A stretch of DNA of 64,000 bases from Pegea sp. RAD2-039 (taxonomy: Eukaryota > Chordata > Thaliacea > Salpida > Salpidae), in assembly GCA_034620365.1 (NCBI GenBank), contig JAQGEQ010000177.1, positions 496,001-560,000 of the forward strand, in the 5' to 3' direction. The notes below the pieces were generated by a model that was not told the origin of the DNA, did no database searches, and worked only from the letters and a program-made list of their open reading frames with translations. This document shows positions 1 to 11,152 of this stretch, piece by piece (positions within the stretch are counted from its first letter, which is position 1; every line of letters begins with the position of its first letter). Position numbers and translations under genes: made by a program.

Positions 1-1012
1 TTAAATAATTTCATATTCTTGTTTGTCGATGACGTTGATTCAATAAAAAGTAAAGTTTTTCCGAAAACTTAGTAATTAGTCAAACATTTTTTATTTAAAG
101 GTATCCTAGATAAAAACTAATAAACAAAGCTTATTTCAAAATCCACTCGCTTCTATAAGACGATTTGAAATAAAATAGAAATTCATGTTTTATTTCATAT
201 TGGTTTCCAGATAACATCAGATGTAGCAAATAGCAAAAGTATAAATTTAAATCTAGAGCAAAAGAAATGTGAGATCAAAATATCTCTCATCAAAGACTAA
301 ACTTTAAAAACATTTTATATTTTTATTGTTTTATTTCACCAAAAACTTGCCTAAATGCTGATAAAAACAAACGATTGTCTTCTATGAAAAAATTATTTAA
401 AAAACTTTACTTGATAAACGATATTCTAACAATAATTTTATTTTTTATAAGTTCTTACGCTTTATACCATTCTTGCTAAACTGGAATAACAAGTAAACTT
501 TACTATCTACTAAAATTGAAATTTAAAATAAGTTTGATTATCTGCTTCAAAACCGTTCGCTTTATTAAAGTTCAAATATCATTAGCTTTCATCAAATCTG
601 AATGAAAGAAGGAAACTCTTTAAGTCAACAAAAACTTTTTCAGCTGAATATTAATTTTTAAAGCAGTTCTTGTATAAAGCAATGAAGGCAAAAAAAAATT
701 TAGAATTTTAGTCAGCTAAACGTTAAAACAAAATTGTTAGTAAAATATAAAAACATTGTTTATCTCATATGTAATCTAAATAAAAAAATTATTGTAACTC
801 AACTTTAAAAATCCCCAAAAAAATGAAACAGACATTTAATGAAAGTTCAGTTTTATTATTAAAAAGTACTTTAAAATATAAAATAACTTGACAACATTTG
901 AACAGTGCAAAAAGAATCACAAACAAAGTAAAATGAAACATTCAGAAACGTTAAGATGTTTGAGAAATCTAAAAAAATCACAAAAATTATTTACATTTAT
1001 TATTAAAATTAA
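1..1012. other. AT-rich intergenic sequence
   Basis: No open reading frame, RNA gene or repeat could be recognised. This stretch lies downstream of the minus-strand CCDC13 gene, so its right-hand part probably holds that gene's 3' UTR and polyadenylation region. Confidence 0.5.
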
Positions 1013-3982
1013 TTATTGAGGCTTATTGATTAAGCCTCTAATAGTTTCAAGAAAAACTTGTTTAGTTTCTTGAATCATTTCATCATATAGTCGACATTCC
1101 TTAGCATGAGCTTTTTGTAAACTCTCCAAAGTTTCTTTTAAAGCATTATTCTCGTCCATCTGATAATTTATAAATAAATTATTTAGCTAAAATTTAGTAA
1201 AATTGATAGTGAAGAAAACCTGAAGGTAAAGTTTTTGTTCAATCTTCGATCCCTTTGCCGTTTCTTTAAAAAAAAATATTTTTTAATCATATTTTGAAAT
1301 CAATTAAACATAATTTAAATTTACGTAAATTTCTTTAAGATTAACTTACGATGTGCTGAATGGTTTTTAGTAAAGTTTTCTTCTTCTGAATGAATTGAAT
1401 TCAGCTTACACATTTCACTATTCAATTTTTGCTCACTTGAAATAAACAAAATGATTTTCAAATCTTGAAACTTAACCATTTACCGTTCACATAAAAGATT
1501 GTTTATTTCAAACAATTTATCTTTTTCAGTCTTAACAACTTTCAACATTGCTGTTAATTCAGCACATTTAAGTTCAAGCTCAGTTGTTTCATCTTTAAAG
1601 GGGCTACTGAAACATAAAAATAAAATTTAAATTAATATCTAAAAAGTTTATTCGAAAACCCCGAATACCTGATTCCACTGATTCCTATGTTTTGATCAGT
1701 ACAGATTCCAATAGTTCGACTTTCAACCCGCTAAAAATTCATAAACTTTATTTCTACTTTCACAAAAATCTCACAAAATATACCTTTTCACTTCTAGATG
1801 ACAGACAAGATCTTGTAAGTTCTATACTATCCCGAATAGAAGATCTCTGAGTAGGAGAACTCATCTGATCTTCCAACTCACGTATTTGTTCTTCTCTCTT
1901 CTCTAAGAGTGATTTAAGAAGAGCAATCTCTGATGAGGTTTGTTGATCTTTCTCATACAAAGTTTTGCTAACCTAAAGATAGATAAATTGTTAAAAATAT
2001 CGAAATGTAAAAACTGTTAACTTGCTTCAGCTTCTCTTGAAACAGCATCAGTTTGTTGGTTAGTAGCAACTTCTAGTAGTTGTTGAAGTCTTTCTTGTTG
2101 CTTCATTAAAGTCTCAATTAATTCATTGTCATGTTTACCCTTTTCAGCTAAAATTGCTCCCTGACGAAATATATTTCAAGATTTCAAATTATGAAGAAAT
2201 CAGTACCTGTGATTTGAGGGACTTGACTTCAGCTACCAAAACTCGATTTCTTGCTTTCGAACTTTCCCACCTTTTCTTCATGTCTTGTGTTTCTGATTGA
2301 GCTTGCAAAAGATCGGACTTTATCGCCTGAAAAATCGTTTTTAATAAATCTTGATTTTTTGATGAAGCTTACTTTATTGAAGCAACAACAAAAAGCTTTG
2401 ACTCAACTTCAACAATCAACAAATTAATTTTGATGAAAGCTCAAATTTTCTTTAAAGATTTAAACAAAGTTTTTTGGATTTATTCAGTTTAATTGAAAAA
2501 TGATATTTTTTAAACAGGCATCCGCCAATGAAGCTAGATTTTATTCAACTTATTTACAGTGAAAAAGAACTCACAAAAATATAAGGATCCAAGAATCTCA
2601 TAAAGATATTACCTCTATACTCTCTTTTCGAGTTTTTTCGACCATTTTTATATTCTTGAAATTCTTATCTCCAGAAAAATCATCAAGACCTTTTAATTTT
2701 CGTTCTAAATCTCTAAAAACCAACAAATAAATTAAATCAAACAAAATACTTGCAATCACATAATCAAAGACCTACTTTACTTTAGTTTGTAGAGCTTTTA
2801 TTTGGATTGATCTCCCTCTAAATCCAGAAGAGTTACCATTCAATAATGAATTTAAATTGACATTTTCTTCGCCAATCTCCTGACAGATGACCTGCAATGA
2901 TGATAGAGTTGAAATTCGATTGGAAATTGGTGGTAGAAAACCTTGTGAGCTATTTTCAATTCTTGTTTGAGGGATTGAACTTGATTACGAGATTCAACCA
3001 GCTTCATGTTAATTGCTTGAAGATGTTCAGATGTATCTTCTTTATCTGATAAATCACAAAATTGAAAGAAAATCATTTTTATTCTTTATATGATTATGCT
3101 TATGAAGACTTTTTATGTAAGTTTGTAAAAATTTAAAACAACAAAAACCTTTTGAAGGTGAAGTCTTCAATTGAGCTACTGGAGATGAATTGGTTCTTAA
3201 TAACTTGAATAAAAAATTAAATAATTTTTATTGTATCAAACAAGTTGGTTAATTTACTTTTGTTTCAAGTTCAGTCACTTTTTGTTGTAACCGAAAATTT
3301 TTATTTTTCTCAACTTCAATTACTGAGTTTAGGTCGCGATTTTTCTTTGAAAGTTCAACAATCTTCGTGGGAGCAGCTGCAGGCGAACTTTCACCTGAAT
3401 AAAATCAGCTGGTTTGAAATAAACTTTGTAGTTTGATGATTTTGTAGCCTGACCTGCTAATATAATTTTTTCTTCATTCAACTTTCTTACTTTTTTATTT
3501 AATTGTTTGATTTCATATTCCTTTTCAGCGGCATATTTTCTTAATCTTCCAGTTTCATCTCTTAACTCTCTACATGGTCGTTTAAAGATAAGCAAGTATA
3601 AGTTCAAAAATACATTTTGAAGAAGATATTAAAGAATGTTCGAATTTACTTTTTTATGAATCTTTATAGTAGTTTATGTCAAATAAATTTTATACCTTAT
3701 TTCATTGTTTAAAGATTGATTTTCTATTTCCAACAGAGGAAGAGATGAACTACCTTGAGTAGACAGATTTAAATCATCATTAATCCCAAAAGTATCTTTT
3801 AAATCCGAGTTCTAAGAAAAGAACAAGTCTGAAATAAACCTCCAAACATTTTGATGAGATCATTTATTTACTCTTGGTTTTTCACTACTTTTCTTGACTT
3901 GATTTTGTTTTGAAACTTCTTCAAGTCTTTTATGAAGAGATTTTTGCATCTGAGTAAATTGTTTATTGTAGTTATCACTCAT
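1013..3982 (-). CDS. CCDC13: CCDC13-like coiled-coil ciliary/centriolar satellite protein (about 16 exons)
   Basis: CCDC13 is a coiled-coil protein of centriolar satellites needed for cilium formation in vertebrates. I reconstructed about 16 exons on the minus strand. The start ATG (3980-3982) opens MSDNYNKQFTQMQKSLHKRL, like the vertebrate N-terminus. Diagnostic blocks follow in family order: TKIVELSKKNR (exon 3394-3258), NMKLVESRNQVQSLKQELK (near 3010-2950), EIGEENVNLNSLLNG then FRGRSIQIKALQTKV (near 2885-2780), and a C-terminal block with YDEMIQETKQVFLETI before the TAA at 1013-1015. Nearly all of it is predicted coiled coil. First exons: 3982-3872, 3811-3696, 3569-3454, 3394-3258. The third exon needs a donor inside an open frame (GTCAGG at 3453) to keep the conserved TKIVELSKKNR frame. 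Introns are mostly 50-110 nt, with one of about 260 nt near 2330-2590. Family assignment is firm; the small exons near 1200-1400 are the least certain. Confidence 0.88.
1018..1038. repeat. Perfect 8-bp inverted repeat in the last CCDC13 codons
   Basis: GAGGCTTA and TAAGCCTC face each other across a 5-nt loop. They lie in the last eight codons, just upstream of the stop at 1013-1015. The repeat may be chance coding sequence. Confidence 0.6.
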
Positions 3983-5538
3983 TATCTTAATAATTATTAT
4001 ACCAATAATTTAAAACAAAAATTTTAAAAATGATCTGTAAATAAAGTAATAAATTAATCTTAACTTTTAATGTTTGAGACTGTTTGAAACTGTTGTTTGC
4101 TCTTTAATAAGCCAAAAGATTTACACTTTGTATATAAACTTAAAATATAAATTTAATACAAATTTTAGCATATATTATGTTTTTTTATTGTATAATTTAA
4201 AAAATTATATGTCTAAAGTTAAACTTTTGTTGTTATAAGATCTATTCTAACTGCTTAAAACAAAAAAAGAGATAAAGACAGACAAAATTAAAGTATGCAA
4301 TTAAAGATGATTAACAAATATTGTATAAAACAAATACTTAAAAAAATATATTTGAAGTTAAAATCAAAATTAGAGATATAATCAAAAGTTAGTTACAATT
4401 AATTTTAATTTTTTAATAATATCTAATTTGATTAGATTTTATTGTTTAATTTAAAAAGACAATTAAGGATACTTAAGATAATCATCAATTATATCACTTT
4501 ATATTTTTTGGTAATTATAATAATACTTTTAAAGGTTAAATATAATACAAAAAATTGATGTTTAAAAACAACACAGAATATTTATTTTCATAAAACCATT
4601 ACAGAATTTAAGTAATTTCTAAAATAACAATCAAAATAATAATAATAAAGAAAAATAATCAAAAATAATAATAAAAACAGAAAAAAAAAGAATTTGTTCG
4701 AAATGCATTTAAGCGTGTTTGCCTAAGTAACCATCAATTTGGGCGAAATCGACTTTAATTTTTATGAAATAAAATTAGATATATATATTAAAATTATTAT
4801 AACTTATTTTATAATAAGTTGATAAACTAAAATTTGACGATTAGAATTAAACGATGAAATTTATTATGTGATTTAGTTTTTTATAACTTTTTGGATAGAA
4901 TTTGTTTGAAACCTATTTTAATTATCTATAGAATTAACAACGAAATTTTATAAAACAAAACTTTTGTATTTAAAGTGATCATTTCCCTATCTTGTTTTCT
5001 CCTGTAATATTAGCTGTATAAATATTTAAACTAATCTACACATGTTATGCATTGCTACACTATGAAAGTAATTTTTTAATGATACAAAAAACGTTTTTGA
5101 TCACTGCCGAATTTTGAAAAGGTTAAGTTTATATAGTTTTAGATACTTTTGATGATAATCAAATATGTTTAACCTCCAAAAACTACAGCTAATTAATTCA
5201 ATTTTGATGTAGCCATTTATACAATGGTTAAAATGATCAGTTTTTCAAAAACTAACAAAATTGTTATATCAATACAAATACGATATACATCAAAAAGTTG
5301 CATACAAGAAAATATTTATATTTCATTAAAATAAATCTCAAAAAGCTCAATATTGAAAAACAAAACAAAAGAATTGTGAGATATTCAACTAAACAGAAGA
5401 TGTCAAACAGCTTCAAATAATTTAAAAAAATGAAATAGAGGAGGAACAATTTCTGGTGAAATATTAGTTTTTCTTTCATCTTAACTTTTTTTAACAAATT
5501 TAGCTACAAATATAGAGTTATCAGCAAAATAAGAGTCT
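3983..5538. other. Intergenic, no gene seen
   Basis: This AT-rich stretch separates two minus-strand genes. It should contain the CCDC13 promoter (right of 3982) and the 3' UTR of the LAP1-like gene (left of 5539). A small open frame on the minus strand (5264-5497) is leucine/phenylalanine rich, like translated AT-rich DNA, and matches nothing known. Confidence 0.5.
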
Positions 5539-8457
5539 TCAAGTGCAGCTGGCAAGATTATTAGAATCAGTTAAAGATGTTTCTTGTACAACCCAACCGT
5601 TAAAAGGTGTTATATAAGCGACTAGTTTTTCAACAAGTTTTGTATTCATAGTGAACGGGTCTCTGGAATGTAGAATGTAGCTGAGATATTGCCTGATTAG
5701 TTTGTTCCATAAAATCGGTCGGATACATTTTAAATCGCCAGCATTTACATTCCAATCACCAGGATCAACCTAGTTGGTGATAAAGTTGAATTTTTTAAGT
5801 TGAAATTAAAAATTAAGATTCAAGGTTTCAAAAATTTATGAAATAATTATACTTGAATTTCTATGTGATTATAAATCATTAATATAAAAATGATTAAAAA
5901 AAAAACTCTATTCTAGAAATTATAGCAACCTGTACAGTAAAAATAAAATATGATTGTTTGAAGTTGGAATTGGTTGTTGTAAATATATCCATGAACACAG
6001 TTGTAGCAAATGCTGGTAAAGCATCGAGTCGAGAAAAGATAATTGTGCGAGTTCCTTCGCTTATCTTGTTTTTGACTAAATGACTGATTTGTTTCAAAGC
6101 TACATCAGGTTGAGTCCATTGGTACAATCTACAGTCAAGCTTGAAGAATTGAAGAAAGTTAGATTTTATAAATCAATAAAAGCTAAATTCCAAATTATAA
6201 CAAGAAAGGAGATAGCAGAATGATAACTGATTTTTTTAAATTTTATGAAGAATTTAGTTTTTTTTTGTAATCTTAAATCTATTTTAACACTTACTATAAA
6301 TGTTAATGAATTTTGAGAACATTCAGAGGAAAAAGAATCCCCAATTTTTTTAGCCAAACATTGAGCGGTATCAAACCCTGTTTCATCTGCAGCAAGTAGA
6401 AGAACCCCAGGACCAGGATTCATTATTGATGCTTTATGATCATTGTAGGAGTATCTTTATAAAATTATTTTAATAATTTCCAACATAAATCAAAGAAATT
6501 GATGAATTTAAACACTTACATGATAAAAAACATTAACTTGACTAACATAATTATAAAATAATCTTACTTAATAATTTCCCATAATCTACAATTTTGGTTT
6601 TGAAACTTTTTTCTCACACAAGAGACTACCTCCAATACATTCATACTTGGTTTAATAGATTCTGAATCTTTTCTTTGGCAAGTACCATCTGCAGCAACTC
6701 GAGCAGGGTTTATACAAACTTCTTTTTGACTTTTTTCACGAAATGATATAACTTTTTTTTTTATATTAAAAGACTCATCTAGTCTAATTCCACCAAAATA
6801 TAAATACAAGCCAAGTGCAGTTAGTACAATTATCAGTATGATGAAAATTTCAAAGTTCAGTTGAAATGGCGGCAAAAAAGATGCAAAGTAATCTTTTATA
6901 TTTGTTAAGAACTCTTTGATTTTAACAAATATATTTTTACAGAGGTCTATAGCAGCATAGACTCGATTTTTTGTTTTTTCTTTTATTTCATTATTTTTAA
7001 CTGGAACAGATTCCGTTTTCTCACTTTTAAATTCTTTATTTTTATCTGAAACAAGTTCTGTTTTTTCAATTGAAACAGAAGGTTCTTGATTTTCAACTAG
7101 AAAAGATTCTGTATTTTCAGACTGAACAGAAAGTTTTTTAATTTTTATAGGAACATCATCATTTTTAACTGGAGTAGGAGGTTCTTCGTCATCTGCTGAA
7201 ATACAAGAATCATCATTGTCTGATGACTTCAAAGGCTCTTTATCTTCTACTGCAACAAAAGAATCTTCATTTTGTTCTTTACATTTATTTAATTGAGGTC
7301 TAACCGTCTTGTCAAATAACGATAAGGCTTTATATGAAGATGGCGGCTTAAAAATTAAATCATCATCACAGTTATCCCTATTTCGATTTTTTTTACTATC
7401 TGTTGATTTAGTTGAAGATTTTCTTTTCAGAAAACGATCAGTTTTTGCATCTTTAGGCATTGATATAGACATGGAATTATACTCAAAAGTATTATCACAG
7501 CTATCATCAAAACTAACAGATTTATTTGAACTATCTTTTCTTAGTTCATTTAATAACTTTTTTGGTCTGCTTTGTTTAATAGATATGCTTTTGATTGAAT
7601 GAAAGTCAGATGAATTATCCGAATCATTTGGAGATTGTTTGGATGAGTGTCTTTCACCAATCTTTTCTAAATCAAGATCTAAATCATTCAAACTAGTTAA
7701 TGATGGTGGATATGAATTTGTTCCATAGTGATCTGTGTCAGTTGAAAAACAACTTCTCAGATCATCATTTTCAGAATTACTAGCGCTGGCAACTTCTAAC
7801 AAATCTAGTTTCGTTTTTAGATCACTGTTTGAACTTTCATTTGAATTCTTTGGAGTTTTTTTAGCATTTTTTTGTGGTTTACAAATTGGTTCAAATTTCT
7901 TCTTTTGCTTTGCCCTTAAGCCTGGGGGTTGGAAAAAAGTTTAAAATAATAGAAAATTGTTTAATTAACAAATTATTCAAGAAGCAAAATAGAAGATTCA
8001 AAGATAAAGTTTATGGAAGATTTTTAAACAAGATCTACAGAAAATCAACTCAAACTAAAAGTCATCAAATCTGTTAAATCTATAAATTAAATATGTATTT
8101 TTGATTTATTGAATAGTAAAAGAAACAATAAAACAAATTTCAATTTAAAGTTAATTAAAATATTTTTGTTCATTTAAAATGACTGATATATATAATAATA
8201 TTTCAATATAATCCTATGAACACACTAAAGGAATATATCTAACATAAAATTAGACAATTTAATTAGTATAATGTATTATTTGTAAATTATACAAAAAATA
8301 TTAATTAAGGTTTTTTAAGATTCTGTAAACATAAAAATTACTAATTAAACTTATCGAATAAATAATAATTAGTTTACTACTTACGTTGAATTAAACATTT
8401 AGATTTTTTATTAGTTGAACGACGAATTCCATGAGACAAAGATGAAGTACGAGTCAT
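5539..8457 (-). CDS. LAP1/LULL1-type torsin-activating cofactor (TOR1AIP family), 675 aa
   Basis: Torsin-interacting proteins are single-pass membrane proteins of the nuclear envelope/ER whose lumenal AAA-like domain activates torsin ATPases. Five exons join cleanly in phase: 8457-8385, 7921-6568, 6454-6295, 6139-5930, 5769-5539. The N-terminus is basic (MTRTSSLSHGIRRSTNKK), followed by a roughly 300-residue Ser/Lys/Glu-rich, presumably disordered nucleoplasmic part. That part has about four degenerate copies of an element like EKTESVPVKNNE (around 7280-6990). A hydrophobic segment (IFIILIIVLTALGLYLYF) is the membrane anchor. The lumenal domain shows family blocks RKKFQNQNCRLWEIIK, PGVLLLAADE, ISEGTRTIIFSRLDALPA and FKQSYFIFTV. 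These match vertebrate LAP1/LULL1 in order. The segment where mammalian cofactors carry their arginine finger reads KLVEKLVAYITPF, with no arginine. LAP1 and LULL1 cannot be told apart here. Confidence 0.82.
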
Positions 8458-11152
8458 AGCAAATTTTACATATTCAACCCTCGCTAATGGAAAGTGGCAA
8501 AATACTTAAAAACTTTTGAAATAGTTGTCAATAAAAATTATACAAATAGTAGGCATAAACAATAAACCTCAATTGAATTAATCAATTTATTTAAATAAGC
8601 AGTGTTTCCGACGAACAATTTTATGACTTTTGAAGTAGTTATTAAGATACAAAATTTACTAAGAACATCGCTTAAATCAATTGCTTAAATAAATGCGTCA
8701 TTTAAATGTAATTGTATTCGAAAAAGTTACCGAAAGAATTGATAAAATTTCATTTAAGCCTACTAAATTATTTAGTACTAAAACTTTATACAAAAAAAGA
8801 ATAGATTGCAATTATAGCAATATTTTATTGTAAACATGTCTACCCAAAAGATAAACAGAGATTATATTAAGTCTTTTTGAATACATAGTTAGGTAATACA
8901 AAATAATATTGTGAAAAAAATTGTGAAAGAAATTGTGAAAGAAATATGTAATTAATAAAAAAATCATTAGTAACAGTAATATTTGCGACAAAAAAACTCC
9001 ATTGAAAAACCTGGGTAGAAAGGCCCTGTGAGTATAGTTAATTATAACACTTATTAGGAGACGCAAAACTCCAGATATAATGCTGCAGTTAGAGCACCGT
9101 AAAAAGTTGGTCACTGTACTCAGTGTCGTTCTGACAGACCCTTCGGCGCCAGCTGGGCACAGCTGCATCAGTCCGTCTGTTCCGCTGTATAACCTTGTTG
9201 GCGTGAAGAGTGAATTCCTGCTTCATGGGCAACAACTGGATCTCCATAACCTCTCCCCTGGCTTATATGCAAATATGTCATGCATTGTCGTTCTCGGCCG
9301 AAAAGACGTCATATTAGTTATTATTATACTAATAAGTAGTAGTGGGTATAGTTAAAACCGTTTTAAAAATTTTAGATACTTTTTTCGTGAAAAATAATTT
9401 TTTTTTGATTTTGCAAACAACTTTTAATAGAAAATTAAGACCTAAATCGTTTGTTTAAACCAATTATTTCAGCGTTTTTAAATTGTAAAGATGTAAAGTT
9501 AAATTTAAGTTGTAAAGATTTTAAATTCTTCTTTGTTTAAGTCAATATGATACTATCAACGTTTGGTCAAGATCCAAAATCTCTTCTTTATCCAATGAAT
9601 TTAAAGAAAGCTAGATTTTTAACTGAAATCTTCTTCTGATAAAATAAAAAATCAAACCTGGGTTTATAAGTTCAAATCTCGCACAGGCTCTATCAATTTT
9701 CTTTTAACTGAATATAATTTATGGAAGTAAAATCTAATTCTGTTTCTGGTCTTACTGAGTTTGAAATGTTAAGATATGCAATCATACATTTAAAACAAAG
9801 GTTAAAAAATGGAAATCTGTTGAAATCTTAAATTTATACCAATTTAAAAGCGATTGCTAAGAAGATTGGTTGCTTCCGAAATGGAAGCAGCAAAGTCAAG
9901 TTCATACTAAAAAAGTATTATCTCATGTTTGATTATCTCATATTTGAATAAAATAGCTGTTTAAATTCTCCAAGACTTAAGAAGAAATTTCGACTCTTAA
10001 TTGTCATGAACTCTAAGGCAACAGAAATAATTATTTTACTAATGCTGCCAATTGGCACTACTGTGTAATGAATAAATCATTTAAAAATTAATTTGATGAG
10101 CGTTTGCAATTTATACCTAAAAAAAGTTTTCAATAATTTGATAGTCGATTATAAACATTAAATATTTCAGGTTGTATTCTTCTTCTTATTATTATTATGA
10201 ATATTGTCAATTGTTATTTTTCTACACTATTGTGAATAGTATCCATGTTTTCTTTCAAATTAAATTGCGGTATCATATTTAAAAGTTTTATTAAAGTATA
10301 AAAATTGCTGTTTTTATTTAGCATTTTTTTAAAATATAAAACAAAAATTTGAGCATTATAACTGACGAAAATACCCATCTTAGATTTCTATTTTATATCT
10401 GGCAACATAAATAGATTTATGCTTTTCAAATTTATATACTTTATTAAAAAGCTTTGCAAAATTATACTTATTTTTTTCTTGACGAGAAAATCTGTTTTTG
10501 ATAATATTTATTCAATATTTATTGTTAAAAGATTATTTCATCGCTGTAGTCAATTATATTACCGCTTGAAATTAGGTCATCATTAAATGCTCTACATGGC
10601 GTTGAGTTCACTTTTCAACGTGTTCTAGCTTTTGTTGATTATTTTAGCCTCTAAATTCGGAATTGTTCAGTTCTAGCCACGTTGTTATCTGTTGAAAGTT
10701 TTTGATTTTTTCAAAGCAAATTTTTTTTATTGAAATTTATAAAAACAAGTTTGAAATTCATAAAAATTGAATTCTAAAACTTTGTTAAATGAATATGTTA
10801 TTGTTTTTATTGTTATTTCATGATGTTTGATCTAAAATTAAATTATGTTTAGTATATAATTTTATGCTTGATCATTTTTTGTATAAGCTTTTATTGTTGG
10901 AATAATCAAACATTTCTTTAAGTTTTATTTAATTTTTGTAATTTTTTGTAAAATCTGATATGTAATAGCTAGCAATGTAAAACAATAGTTCAAGTTTACT
11001 TTTCTGCCTTTTATTCTTTTAATTAAGTTTCTAAAGATTTATTTGTTAAAAGATTAATTTCTTTGTTTATAATTTTTAAAACTATTATTTTACTAGTAAC
11101 TTTTTATCAAGTGTGTTGGGCGAGCAATTTTAGCTACAAATAAGTGATTATA
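8458..11152. other. Intergenic region between divergent LAP1-like and importin genes
   Basis: The 2.7 kb lie between divergently transcribed genes and should hold both promoters. Apart from the GC-rich island listed separately, I see only AT-rich DNA. Near 8918-8945 there is a short threefold repeat of an 11-mer like AATTGTGAAAG. Near 9665-9695 a short stretch resembles a tRNA-type B box (GTTCAAATCTCG), but no matching A box or fold was found. Confidence 0.45.
8990..9310. other. GC-rich island of unknown origin
   Basis: The base composition changes abruptly. Hand counts give 37/60 G+C for 9121-9180 and 29/60 for each of the next two 60-base lines, in a neighbourhood near one quarter G+C. It carries open frames on both strands: plus 9080-9355, and a minus frame of about 50 codons reading into MEIQLLPMKQEFTLHANK (near 9260-9100). 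I recognise neither. It could be a transposon fragment, a structured RNA gene, a short transferred segment or an unusual regulatory island. No terminal repeats or target-site duplications were found. Confidence 0.5.

Noticed and set aside
8812-9168. Minus-strand 118-codon open frame with a hydrophobic end
   Set aside because: It crosses from the GC-rich island into AT-rich DNA, where Phe/Leu/Ile runs simply reflect composition; no family match.
9540-9720. Degenerate tRNA-derived element with a B-box-like GTTCAAATCTCG
   Set aside because: No A box at the right spacing and no tail.
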